Part shown: positions 7,715 through 14,889 of the stretch, in pieces | How positions within the stretch are numbered: position 1 is the stretch's first letter | How the letters are laid out: each line of letters starts with the position of its first letter | From: Natronohydrobacter sp. | GTDB taxonomy: Bacteria > Pseudomonadota > Alphaproteobacteria > Rhodobacterales > Rhodobacteraceae | Reading direction: 5' to 3' | Length of the DNA: 29,136 nt | NCBI GenBank assembly: GCA_007123015.1 | Contig: SKSL01000178.1 | Span: 1 to 29,136 of the forward strand | Notes under the pieces: generated by a model | Seen by the model: the letters and a program-made list of their open reading frames with translations, nothing else | Databases searched by the model: none | What the model was told of the DNA's origin: nothing | Position numbers and translations under genes: made by a program

Positions 7715-8464
7715 ATGGGGTGGCGGCTGGCGCATATCTTCCGCCATCCCATCAAGGCGCATGGCCGCGAGGCTCTGACCTCGGTCGCCTTGTCCGAGGG
7801 ACGCTGCCTGCCGTTTGACCGGCACTGGGCCGTGGCGCATGAAGCGGCGATGATCATGCCGGGCTGGAACGCCTGCATGAATTTCACGCGCGGCGCCAAG
7901 ACACCGGCGCTGCAGGCGATCAACGCACAGTTTGATGAGGGAGCGGTCGAAATCACCCTGACCCATCCCTTGCGCGATCCCATCAGTTTCGCCCCGGACA
8001 CAAGCCAGGGGCAAGCGGATTTCCTGAACTGGGTCGCGCCCCTGATGGCCGGGGGCCGCGCGCAGCCTGCGCGGTTGGTGAAAGCGGGACGCGGAATGAC
8101 CGATACGGATTTCGAGAGTGTCTCGATTCTGAACCTGTCCTCGAACCGGGCGCTGGGGCAGCGGTTGGGGGTCGATCTGGGTCTGGATCGCTGGCGCGGG
8201 AATCTGTGGCTTGATGGGCTGGCCCCTTGGGAAGAATTCGATCTGTTGGGCCAGGAGATCACGATTGGTGAGGCGCGTTTGAAAGTGGTTGAGCCAATTG
8301 GCCGTTGCCGCGCCACAATGGTCGATTGCGCGACCGGGCGGATCGACGTGAATACGCTCGACGCGCTGGAAGAAGGCTATGAGCACACGAATTTCGGCGT
8401 TTATGCGCGCGTGGTTGCTGGCGGCCCGATTGCTGTAGGCGACATTGCGGAGCAGGTGGCATGA
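7715..8464 (+). CDS. MOSC domain-containing protein
   Basis: A 249-residue protein with an N-terminal MOSC-associated beta-barrel part (GWRLAHIFRHPIKAHGREAL, then a tract like LPFDRHWAV at about 32-40) and a C-terminal MOSC sulfurase domain. The signature RWRGNLWLDG and the conserved cysteine stretch GRCRATMVDCATG (about 192-204) are present. MOSC proteins carry or transfer activated sulfur or act on molybdenum-cofactor-dependent oxidoreduction (as in YiiM, YcbX and mARC); the actual substrate here is unknown. It starts 4 bp after yidC and overlaps the following acetyltransferase by 4 bp, so it is part of the same operon. Placement between yidC and engB seems to be a lineage habit rather than a functional clue. 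Confidence 0.9.
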   Translation: MGWRLAHIFRHPIKAHGREALTSVALSEGRCLPFDRHWAVAHEAAMIMPGWNACMNFTRGAKTPALQAINAQFDEGAVEITLTHPLRDPISFAPDTSQGQADFLNWVAPLMAGGRAQPARLVKAGRGMTDTDFESVSILNLSSNRALGQRLGVDLGLDRWRGNLWLDGLAPWEEFDLLGQEITIGEARLKVVEPIGRCRATMVDCATGRIDVNTLDALEEGYEHTNFGVYARVVAGGPIAVGDIAEQVA

Positions 8465-9105
8465 GCCTTGGCCCCGATCCTGACGAACTGCATCCGATGC
8501 CCGGTTTCCCGCGCGTTGTCGCGCTGCGCCCGCTGGCGGCTGGGCGCGACAATCTGAGTGTCGGGCCTTACAGCTATTATGACGATCCCGACAATGCGAC
8601 CGCGTTTTTCGACCACAATGTGCTGCATCATTTCGATTTCGTCGGGGACCGGCTGGTGATCGGGCCGTTCTGCGCCTTTGCGACAGGCTGCCGGATCGTC
8701 ATGAACGGGGCCAATCATGCCATGTCGGGCTTTTCGACCTATCCTTTCAACATCTTCGGCAATGGCTGGGAAGACGGCTTCGTTCCGGCGACTTGGACTG
8801 CCGAGAACCGCGGCGATACAGTGATTGGCGCCGATGTCTGGATCGGGGCAGAGGCCTGGATCCTGCCCGGTGTGACCATCGGCCCCGGCGCGATCATCGC
8901 GGCCAAGGCGGTCGTGACCCGCGATGTGGCGCCGTTTGCTGTGGTGGCTGGCAACCCCGCACGCGAGGTCCGCCGCCGTTTTGACGACGCGACCATCGCC
9001 AGCTTGATCGAGATCGCCTGGTGGGACTGGCCAGTTGCACAGATCACGCGCAATCTCGATGCTATCCGAGGGCGTGATCTGGCGCGTTTGAGGAGTGCCG
9101 CGTGA
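8461..9105 (+). CDS. Hexapeptide-repeat (XAT/CatB-Vat type) acetyltransferase
   Basis: A 214-residue left-handed beta-helix acyltransferase. Hexapeptide turns occur at about 65-82 (LVIGPFCAFATGCRIV) and 119-165 (DTVIGADVWIGAEAWILPGV through VVTRDVAPFAVVAGNPA). Between them is the loop NHAMSGFSTYPF, with His86 at the position of the catalytic His of Vat and CatB xenobiotic acetyltransferases, and a C-terminal helix follows. Such enzymes acetylate hydroxyl groups of antibiotics (chloramphenicol, streptogramin A) or of unknown metabolites; with this chromosomal housekeeping context a metabolic or cell-surface substrate is as likely as a drug. It overlaps the MOSC gene by 4 bp and the GTG start of engB by 4 bp. 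Confidence 0.9.
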   Translation: MSLGPDPDELHPMPGFPRVVALRPLAAGRDNLSVGPYSYYDDPDNATAFFDHNVLHHFDFVGDRLVIGPFCAFATGCRIVMNGANHAMSGFSTYPFNIFGNGWEDGFVPATWTAENRGDTVIGADVWIGAEAWILPGVTIGPGAIIAAKAVVTRDVAPFAVVAGNPAREVRRRFDDATIASLIEIAWWDWPVAQITRNLDAIRGRDLARLRSAA

Positions 9106-9752
9106 CCCTGTCCTTTCCTCTTGCCGATCCCCCTGATGCATTCGCCGAAGAGGCCGGTCGCAAACTGCTGACCGGCGAGGTCGAGTTCCTGAAAGGCGTC
9201 GTTGCGATGGACGGCCTGCCCCCTGCTGACAGGCTGGAAGTCTGTTTCGCAGGCCGCTCGAATGTCGGGAAATCAAGCCTGATCAATGCGCTGACCGGCA
9301 GGCGGGCGATTGCGCGCACCTCGAACACGCCCGGACGCACGCAGGAAATCAACTATTTCACAGTAGGCGACAGCCATTATCTGGTCGATCTGCCCGGCTA
9401 TGGATATGCGAAAGCGCCCCTGCCGGTGGTCGAGAAATGGCAGCGGCTGCTGAAAGCCTATCTCTCGGGCCGCGCGACCCTGCGCCGGGCGTTTCTGCTG
9501 ATCGACATGCGCCACGGTGTGAAGGATGTCGATGCCGAGATCATGCGCCTGCTGAACCAATCCGCCGTTACCTTTCAGGTCGTGCTGACCAAGGCCGACA
9601 AGATCAGCCGCACCGATCAGGACAAGACGCTGGCGCAAGTGCGCGCAAGCCTCGCCAAACACCCGGCCGCCTATCCGGAACTGGTCGTCACTTCCTCCGA
9701 GAAAGGTCTCGGGATTCCCACGCTTCGCGCGATCATTGCGGGGCTCACCTGA
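9102..9752 (+). CDS. engB: Ribosome biogenesis GTPase YihA/YsxC (EngB)
   Basis: A 216-residue TRAFAC GTPase needed for large ribosomal subunit assembly. G motifs are visible in order: G1 GRSNVGKS (51-58), a G2 Thr in NTPGRTQ (75-81), G3 DLPG (96-99), G4 TKAD (163-166) and G5-like TSSEKG (about 197-202). The family tract DLPGYGYAKAP is intact. The start is GTG at 9102, overlapping the stop of the acetyltransferase gene, so the two are translationally coupled. The stop is one base before the argB start. An engB gene close to yidC and rnpA is a recurrent arrangement in alphaproteobacteria. Confidence 0.96.
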   Translation: MTLSFPLADPPDAFAEEAGRKLLTGEVEFLKGVVAMDGLPPADRLEVCFAGRSNVGKSSLINALTGRRAIARTSNTPGRTQEINYFTVGDSHYLVDLPGYGYAKAPLPVVEKWQRLLKAYLSGRATLRRAFLLIDMRHGVKDVDAEIMRLLNQSAVTFQVVLTKADKISRTDQDKTLAQVRASLAKHPAAYPELVVTSSEKGLGIPTLRAIIAGLT

Positions 9753-9753
9753 C

Positions 9754-10644
9754 ATGAAGAAGCAAAAGCCCATGAGCCAGGACTGGTTTGCCACGGCCCG
9801 GACGCTGTCCGAGGCACTTCCCTATCTGCAACGCTATGCCGGCGCGATTGTCGTCATCAAATTCGGCGGCCATGCGATGGGCGATGCCGAGGAGATGGCC
9901 AGTTTTGCCCGCGATGTGGTGCTGATGCGGCAAGTTGGGGTCAACCCTGTGATCGTGCATGGCGGCGGGCCGATGATCAACCAGATGCTCAAAAAGCTCG
10001 ATATCCAGTCCGATTTCGTGCGCGGCAAGCGGGTGACGGATGCCGCCACGATGGACGTCGTGGAAATGGTGCTCTCGGGGTCCGTGAACAAGCGCATCGT
10101 GCAGGCCATTCAGGACGAGGGCGGGCGCGCTGTGGGACTGTCGGGCAAGGATGGCGGCATGGTCACTTGCGAGCCGGATGATCCTGAGCTGGGGCTGGTG
10201 GGCCGCCCGTTCGACGTGAACCCGGATCTGCTGCGCCATCTCTTTGCAGGCGGCTTCATCCCGGTGATCGCCCCTTTGGGCATGGGGCGCGCAGGCGAGA
10301 CCTACAACATCAACGGCGACACGGCTGCGGGCGCAATCGCGGCCGCGCTGAAGGCGGATCGCCTGCTGTTGCTCACAGATGTCTCCGGCGTGAAGGATGC
10401 CGATGGCCATGTCGTCACGCAGCTTTCGCCCGCCCATGTGCGCGAATTGACCGAGGCTGGCGTGATCGCGGGCGGTATGATCCCCAAGACCGAAACCGCG
10501 CTCGCGGCCATCGAGGGCGGTGTGCGTGCAGTCGTCATCTTGGACGGGCGGGCACCCAATGCCTGCCTGCTGGAATTGTTCACCGATCACGGCGCGGGCA
10601 GCATCATCCGCAACAGCGCCCCCCAGATCACGCCGCGCGACTAG
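9754..10644 (+). CDS. argB: Acetylglutamate kinase
   Basis: Phosphorylates N-acetylglutamate in the second step of arginine synthesis in the cytoplasm. It has 296 residues from the ATG at 9754; the alternative ATG at 9772 (MSQDWFATAR) is also plausible. Amino-acid-kinase motifs are KFGGHAMG (36-43), VHGGGPMI (68-75), GKRVTD (91-96), the tract NINGDTAAGAIA and the C-terminal GGMIPK that contributes a catalytic Lys. The N-terminal helix before the core (residues 10-30) resembles that of arginine-inhibited, hexameric enzymes, so feedback control by arginine is likely but inferred. It lies 1 bp after engB and 3 bp before the next gene. Confidence 0.97.
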   Translation: MKKQKPMSQDWFATARTLSEALPYLQRYAGAIVVIKFGGHAMGDAEEMASFARDVVLMRQVGVNPVIVHGGGPMINQMLKKLDIQSDFVRGKRVTDAATMDVVEMVLSGSVNKRIVQAIQDEGGRAVGLSGKDGGMVTCEPDDPELGLVGRPFDVNPDLLRHLFAGGFIPVIAPLGMGRAGETYNINGDTAAGAIAAALKADRLLLLTDVSGVKDADGHVVTQLSPAHVRELTEAGVIAGGMIPKTETALAAIEGGVRAVVILDGRAPNACLLELFTDHGAGSIIRNSAPQITPRD

Positions 10645-10647
10645 GCA

Positions 10648-11295
10648 ATGTCGGGGCTGGCGCAGATCGAAACCAAGATGCAGCACCACGCCCTGACAGT
10701 GGTCGGGGCTGTGCACTGCGATGCCCCCCCCCTGCCCGATTGCATCGAAACACTGCTTTTGATCGCGCCAGATGGACCGCGTTTCTGGGCGCATTTCACC
10801 CAAAGCCCCGAATATCGCGATGGTCAGCCTGACCCAATGGATCGCTGGTCCGTGCGCGTGCTCGATGGTCTGGCACACACGCTGAGCGCACAGGCGTTCT
10901 ATCCCTTCGGGGCCACCCCGCCGCATCCGTTCTTCACTTGGGCACTGGCCAGTGGACAGGCGCACTCCTCGCCCGTGCAATGGCTGATCCACCCGGAACA
11001 GGGGTTGTGGCTGTCCTTTCGCGGCGCGCTGGGATTTGCGCAACCTCTCGACCTGCCCGCGCCCGCCCCGGCCCCTTGCGCAGGCTGCGCGCGGCCCTGC
11101 ATCACCGCCTGCCCGGTCGGCGCGCTGACCGACAAGGGCTATGACCTTGCCGCATGCCATGCCTTTCTTGACACGCCCGAAGGGACAGACTGCATGACGC
11201 AGGGCTGCGCAGTGCGCCGCGCCTGTCCGGTCTCGCAAGCTTTTGGCCGTGACCCCGCACAATCGGCATTCCATATGAGGCATTTTCACCGATGA
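10648..11295 (+). CDS. Cysteine-rich ferredoxin-like protein of unknown function
   Basis: A 215-residue protein. The N-terminal 135 residues show no recognisable domain, and the C-terminal third has two cysteine clusters. The first is C144-x2-C-x3-C-x3-CP (C144, C147, C151, C155), one residue longer than the classical 4Fe-4S spacing C-x2-C-x2-C-x3-CP. The second is C182-x4-C-x5-CP (C182, C187, C193). An iron-sulfur protein is likely, and its layout recalls the ferredoxin domain of epoxyqueuosine reductase without the cobalamin-binding part. Function is unknown. The gene starts 3 bp after argB and overlaps the SixA-like phosphatase by 4 bp. I believe homologues are annotated simply as 'ferredoxin' in Rhodobacterales. 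Confidence 0.85.
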   Translation: MSGLAQIETKMQHHALTVVGAVHCDAPPLPDCIETLLLIAPDGPRFWAHFTQSPEYRDGQPDPMDRWSVRVLDGLAHTLSAQAFYPFGATPPHPFFTWALASGQAHSSPVQWLIHPEQGLWLSFRGALGFAQPLDLPAPAPAPCAGCARPCITACPVGALTDKGYDLAACHAFLDTPEGTDCMTQGCAVRRACPVSQAFGRDPAQSAFHMRHFHR

Positions 11296-11801
11296 CCCTG
11301 CGCCTGATCCTGACCCGTCACGCGAAATCCGACTGGGACAATCCGCTGGACACTGACCACCAGCGCCCGCTTAACCCGCGCGGCAAACGCTCGGCCCCGC
11401 TGATCGGGTGCTGGCTGGCGGAACAAGGCTATCTGCCGCAAGAAGCGCTGATTTCGGACGCGACCCGCACACACGAGACTTGGGCGCTGCTCAGTGCGGA
11501 ACTTCCCACGCCTGTGCCCGCGCAGTTCGAGCGCGCGCTCTATCTGGCAGGCCCGGATTTGATGCTGCGCTGCCTTGCTTCAGCGCAGACCAAGAGCGTC
11601 ATCATGATAGGCCATAATCCGGGTATCGCGACTCTCGCAGAGATGCTGCTCGCCACGCCCGTCACGCATCCCGGCTTTGCGCGCTACCCCACTTGCGCCA
11701 CGCTGGTCGCGGAATTCGATGCGGAAAACTGGTCCGACCTGACCCCCGGCACAGGCCGCGCGCTGGATTTCATCGTGCCGCGTGAGCTGGATCAGCCCTG
11801 A
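11292..11801 (+). CDS. SixA-like histidine phosphatase
   Basis: A 169-residue member of the histidine phosphatase (phosphoglycerate mutase-like) superfamily. The RH motif that carries the phospho-histidine is TRHAKSDW (Arg9, His10). The second catalytic His is in MIGHNPG (His108), and a family acid/base Glu is in the stretch FERALYLA (about 80). This short form resembles SixA, which dephosphorylates phospho-His on signalling proteins such as phosphotransfer domains. The target here is unknown. The gene closes the plus-strand run: its last 10 bp overlap the end of the convergent ATP12 gene, and no hairpin terminator separates them. Confidence 0.92.
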   Translation: MTLRLILTRHAKSDWDNPLDTDHQRPLNPRGKRSAPLIGCWLAEQGYLPQEALISDATRTHETWALLSAELPTPVPAQFERALYLAGPDLMLRCLASAQTKSVIMIGHNPGIATLAEMLLATPVTHPGFARYPTCATLVAEFDAENWSDLTPGTGRALDFIVPRELDQP

Positions 11802-12502
11802 CAGGCGAAATAGAAGCGCGCGGCCTGCAGGAAGGCGGCCTTGCGCCCCGCTGCCAGCTTCTCGGCCTCTTCATCCGCGCCCCATTGTTCGATCTGGTAA
11901 TCCTCATCGACGCGCGAAGCATCCCAGAGCGCTTCGGGCGGTGCAAATTTGTCCAGCAGGGCAAGCGCGATGATCAATGACCCGCTCATCGCGACCAGAT
12001 CATGGAAGGCCGTCAACTCGAAGCTGGAAAGACGGGTCACATCAGCCTCGAGATTAATCAGCAGCAGCTTGGGCTGTGGGCCGTGAATGACGCCAGTGCG
12101 GATGATCGGGCGAACAGTATAGCGATGCGCACACCAGTCGATCAGCGGGTCCCAGACTGCCGCCTCGCGGTCGGCCAGCTCTTCAGGGCTCTCGGCCCGG
12201 TAACAGACCAGATCACTATCGCCATAGGCCGTGATGATCTCGGTCACCTCAGCTTTCTGCCCGCGCATCTTGTCGATGGCGGAATTCGCCGCGCGCGTGG
12301 CGGGCATGCTTTCGGGGTCGATCATTTCCGCCTGCGCGCGCCATTCAGTGGCAATGATCTCGGCCAGCGCTGCTGTGGGCAAGATCAACGCAGATTTAGC
12401 CGGGGTTTTCAGTGACCGGCCATCTAATGTGACCGTAAATCCACCCTCGATGGGTTCGACCGCTGCATTGTTCCAGAAGCGTTTCCTGACCCAACCGCTC
12501 AT
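11792..12502 (-). CDS. ATP12 family F1-ATPase assembly chaperone
   Basis: A 236-residue bacterial relative of mitochondrial Atp12, which chaperones the alpha subunit of F1-ATPase. Typical features are the opening WVRKRFWNNAAVEP, the beta-hairpin GFTVTLDGRSLKTPAK, the helical stretch LAEIIATEWRAQ with MPATRAANSAID, and AYGDSDLVCYRAESPEEL. The gene is the last of the rluC-HAD-ATP12 run; its start overlaps the HAD gene stop by 4 bp. Its stop lies inside the 3' end of the sixA-like gene on the other strand. The family is characteristic of alphaproteobacteria and mitochondria, which supports the taxonomic call. Confidence 0.94.
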   Translation of the reverse strand: MSGWVRKRFWNNAAVEPIEGGFTVTLDGRSLKTPAKSALILPTAALAEIIATEWRAQAEMIDPESMPATRAANSAIDKMRGQKAEVTEIITAYGDSDLVCYRAESPEELADREAAVWDPLIDWCAHRYTVRPIIRTGVIHGPQPKLLLINLEADVTRLSSFELTAFHDLVAMSGSLIIALALLDKFAPPEALWDASRVDEDYQIEQWGADEEAEKLAAGRKAAFLQAARFYFACQG

Positions 12503-13155
12503 GCTGCCTCCCAGATTTCTGCCAGCACGCGTGGCAAGTCTTTAAATTCACTGACGACCGGCGCGCCGAGCGTGTCCGCAGCATGGTAGCCCCAAGCCAC
12601 GCCTAGGCCTCGCACACCCGCTGCCCGCGCCATATCCATGTCGAAGCGCGTATCACCTACCATGACGGCCCTGTCAGGCAGAATACCCGTCTCACTCAGA
12701 CAGGCCGCGATCATCGATGGATGCGGTTTTGAGGGGTGATCATCCGAGACCTGCACAGTCGCAAACCGCCCGGCCCAATCATGCGCCGCCATGATGTGAT
12801 CCATCCCCCGGCGCGATTTGCCCGTAGCGATGCCCAGCACAATCTGTGGATCGGACTGCAGGTCTTCCAGCACATCAACAGCACCAGGATAAGGCGGCGA
12901 AAGAGTATCCGCGCGCAGGGCCATGAAGGCGCGCTTATAGCCCTCGACCAGCTCTGCCTGTGCCATCACGGACAAATCCGGCGCAAGCCGGGCCATGGCA
13001 ACTGGCAGCGAGAGGCCCACAATCGCCAGCACTTCCGCGCGGTTCGGTTGCGGCTGGTCAATACTGTCGAACGCAGCTGACATCGCGCCCAGAATATGCG
13101 CCTGACTGTCGATCAAGGTGCCATCAACGTCGAAAATCACCAGTCGCTGGCTCAT
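12499..13155 (-). CDS. HAD-family phosphatase (Gph-like)
   Basis: A 218-residue HAD-IA hydrolase. Motif I is FDVDGTLID (nucleophile Asp9, acid/base Asp11), motif II has Thr111 in ATGKS, motif III is Lys143 in SKPHPS, and motif IV is GDTRFDMD (Asp168, Asp172). The helical cap covers about 15-90. Family members include phosphoglycolate phosphatase and many enzymes acting on small phosphate esters; sequence alone does not fix the substrate. It is coupled by 4-bp overlaps to both the upstream pseudouridine synthase gene and the downstream ATP12 gene. That three-gene order is, as I recall, common in Rhodobacterales. Confidence 0.93.
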   Translation of the reverse strand: MSQRLVIFDVDGTLIDSQAHILGAMSAAFDSIDQPQPNRAEVLAIVGLSLPVAMARLAPDLSVMAQAELVEGYKRAFMALRADTLSPPYPGAVDVLEDLQSDPQIVLGIATGKSRRGMDHIMAAHDWAGRFATVQVSDDHPSKPHPSMIAACLSETGILPDRAVMVGDTRFDMDMARAAGVRGLGVAWGYHAADTLGAPVVSEFKDLPRVLAEIWEAA

Positions 13156-14189
13156 GCATCGCCCTCGAAGGGGTCTTTTTCGACATCACCGGGTTGCCAG
13201 CCGAACAGCTTCCAGCTTTGCGCCATATGGTCAGGCAGCGGCGCAGTGAAACTCAACATTGCGCCTGTCACCGGATGCTCCAGCTTGAGCGCGCGCGCAT
13301 GCAGATGCAGCTTGCGACTGACTGCACCGCCGATCCCCGCGCCCCAACCATCGCCCAGATTTTCCTGCGCCGAGCCGCCATATTTCCCGTCCCCGATGAT
13401 CGGATGGCCGATCTCGGCCATATGCGCGCGCAGCTGATGCGTGCGGCCTGTGATTGGCGACATCGCCATCCAGGCCGCACGCCCGCCCAGACGTTCCAGC
13501 ACGGCGAAATCGGTAACAGCGCGCTTGGCCCCTTCAGTCTGGTCCACTTCGGCTGGATGAATGCAGCGCATCTTCTCGCCCGCCCCGCGCGCGCCTGCCT
13601 TGACCAGCCCGTATTTGATCGTGCCCTTGGCCGGTGTCGGTACACCTGCAACCAGCGCCCAGTAAATCTTGCGCGTGGCGCGATGGCGAAACGCTTCCGC
13701 GAGCTTGCGCGCAACGCGCGGCGTGCGCGCAAGAAGCAGCACGCCGGATGTATCCTTGTCCAGCCTATGCACCAGCACAGGGCGTTCCTTGTAATCGAAC
13801 ATCAAGGCCGCGCTCAGCCCGTCCACATGCCGCGCGCCCTGCCCGCTGCCACCCTGGCTGGGCAGGCCAGAGGGCTTGTTCAGCGCGATGATATGCTGAT
13901 CCTTCCAGATAACTGCCGCGCGGATCATCTCGGCATCGCTCTCAGTGACACGCGGGGCACGGACCACAGGCTCGGCGTCGCTCTCTGGCAGTGGCGGAAT
14001 GCGCACGCTCTGGCCCGCCTGTACCCGCGTCGAAGCCTGCACGCGCCCGCCATCCACCCGGATTTCACCCTTGCGGCAGGCTTTCTCGATCAGCCCTTGG
14101 GTGACCTGCGGAAACTGTCGCTTGAGCCAACGATCCAGCCGCTGTTCGCCCTCTTGTGCACCGACCTGACGGGTCTGGACCTTGCTCAT
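13152..14189 (-). CDS. rluC: RluC/RluD-family 23S rRNA pseudouridine synthase
   Basis: A 345-residue RluA-family pseudouridine synthase acting on large-subunit rRNA. An N-terminal S4 RNA-binding domain spans about 15-63 (RLDRWLKRQFPQVTQGLIEKA). The catalytic motif HRLDKDTSG is at 141-149 with nucleophile Asp144, followed by LLLART. Motif GRTHQLRAH is further on. I chose the ATG at 14189 (MSKVQTRQV) because GAGGGC lies 5-10 nt before it; the ATG at 14201 adds four residues. RluC (955/2504/2580) is more likely than RluD (1911/1915/1917), but I cannot be certain. It is the first gene of the run leading to the HAD phosphatase and ATP12. Confidence 0.9.
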   Translation of the reverse strand: MSKVQTRQVGAQEGEQRLDRWLKRQFPQVTQGLIEKACRKGEIRVDGGRVQASTRVQAGQSVRIPPLPESDAEPVVRAPRVTESDAEMIRAAVIWKDQHIIALNKPSGLPSQGGSGQGARHVDGLSAALMFDYKERPVLVHRLDKDTSGVLLLARTPRVARKLAEAFRHRATRKIYWALVAGVPTPAKGTIKYGLVKAGARGAGEKMRCIHPAEVDQTEGAKRAVTDFAVLERLGGRAAWMAMSPITGRTHQLRAHMAEIGHPIIGDGKYGGSAQENLGDGWGAGIGGAVSRKLHLHARALKLEHPVTGAMLSFTAPLPDHMAQSWKLFGWQPGDVEKDPFEGDA

Positions 14190-14212
14190 ATCTGCCCTCA
14201 TCTCGAAAACCT

Positions 14213-14241
14213 TCCATTTACCGCATGCGCCCGAATGTCAA
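14213..14241 (-). promoter_or_regulatory. Promoter candidate for the rluC operon
   Basis: A perfect TTGACA lies on the minus strand at 14236-14241. The best -10 matches are weak: TAAATG at 15-bp spacing (14215-14220) or AATGGA at 17 bp (14213-14218). It sits about 25-50 bp before the rluC start, which is a sensible distance. Confidence 0.35.
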
Positions 14242-14296
14242 CGGCTGGCCCTGCAAGGATGGCTCGAATAGGCTTGTTCCTCAGACAGGGGTCCCC

Positions 14297-14854
14297 ATGG
14301 CCACCAGCTTTCCCGCCATCACACCCGACCACACGGCCTTCATCGCGGCGCAGCCCATGCTCTTCGTGGCCACGGCCCTGCGCGAGGGGCGGGTGAAGAT
14401 CTCGCCAAAGGGCTGGACGCGGTGTGGTTGCTGGCCCCGGACCGGTCGATCTGGCGGAGCCTGACCGGCAGCGGCAGCGGCAGCGGCAATGAAACTGCCG
14501 CATATATCCTCGAAAGCCCGCGCATGACACTGATTTTCTGTGCGTATCAGGGGCCACCGAAGACCCTGCGTCTCTAGGATCAGGCAAGGTTGCATCACAT
14601 TGACACAGCAGAAGGGGAAGCGCTGGCCCGCCATTTCCCGGAATACTGCCGGGGCGCGGCAGGTTTTCGATCTGACCATGAACCTGGTCCATATCTTTTG
14701 CGCGATGGGTGTGCCGGAAATGGAATTGATCACCCCGCGCCGCGAAACCCGGCTCATGCCGAATTTCGAGCGGCTTGCCCCCGAGAGAACCACGCAATAT
14801 CAGCAGCTCAAGAACAGGCGCAGGCTTGACGGGCGACCTAAGAATATACTCTGA
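14297..14854 (+). pseudogene. Decayed pyridoxamine 5'-phosphate oxidase-like (PPOX/flavin-binding) gene
   Basis: Joining three frames reconstructs about 185 residues of the PPOX family. It starts MATSFPAITPDHTAFIAAQPM, passes through VKISPKG, then DAVWLLAPDRSIWRSLTGSG and NETAAYILESPRMTLIFCAYQGPP, and ends NLVHIFCAMGVPEMELITPRRE through QLKNRR and DGRPKNIL. Three lesions are visible. A base is missing near 14414, where the family's KG-M-D reads as a frameshift. A TAG stop at 14575-14577 falls where the family has LYG. One extra base near 14647 restores the original frame. A tandem GGCAGC tract also lengthens the usual TGSGNETAA loop. Intact relatives bind flavin and are annotated as general stress or pyridoxamine oxidase-like proteins. 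It has no intact neighbour partner. Sequencing error could explain single indels but hardly all three lesions. Confidence 0.88.
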
Positions 14855-14889
14855 CAGCATCCTGTTTCATCTTGCGTCAAATACTCAAA
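14855..14889. other. Short spacer between pseudogene and rarA 3' ends
   Basis: These 35 bp separate the convergent pseudogene and rarA. No hairpin terminator is apparent. Together with the pseudogene and the rluC upstream region, the whole stretch 14202-14889 carries no intact gene. Confidence 0.6.

Noticed and set aside
8461..9105. Antibiotic resistance gene (chloramphenicol or streptogramin acetyltransferase)
   Set aside because: The fold matches, but the gene is embedded in a core operon with overlapping neighbours and no mobile sequence; the family includes many metabolic enzymes, so a resistance claim is not supported.
9745..11289. Minus-strand open frame of 514 codons
   Set aside because: It is antisense to argB and the ferredoxin-like gene, which carry clear family motifs on the plus strand.
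12960..14396. Plus-strand open frame of 478 codons
   Set aside because: It is antisense to the HAD phosphatase and rluC genes and shows no domain signature.
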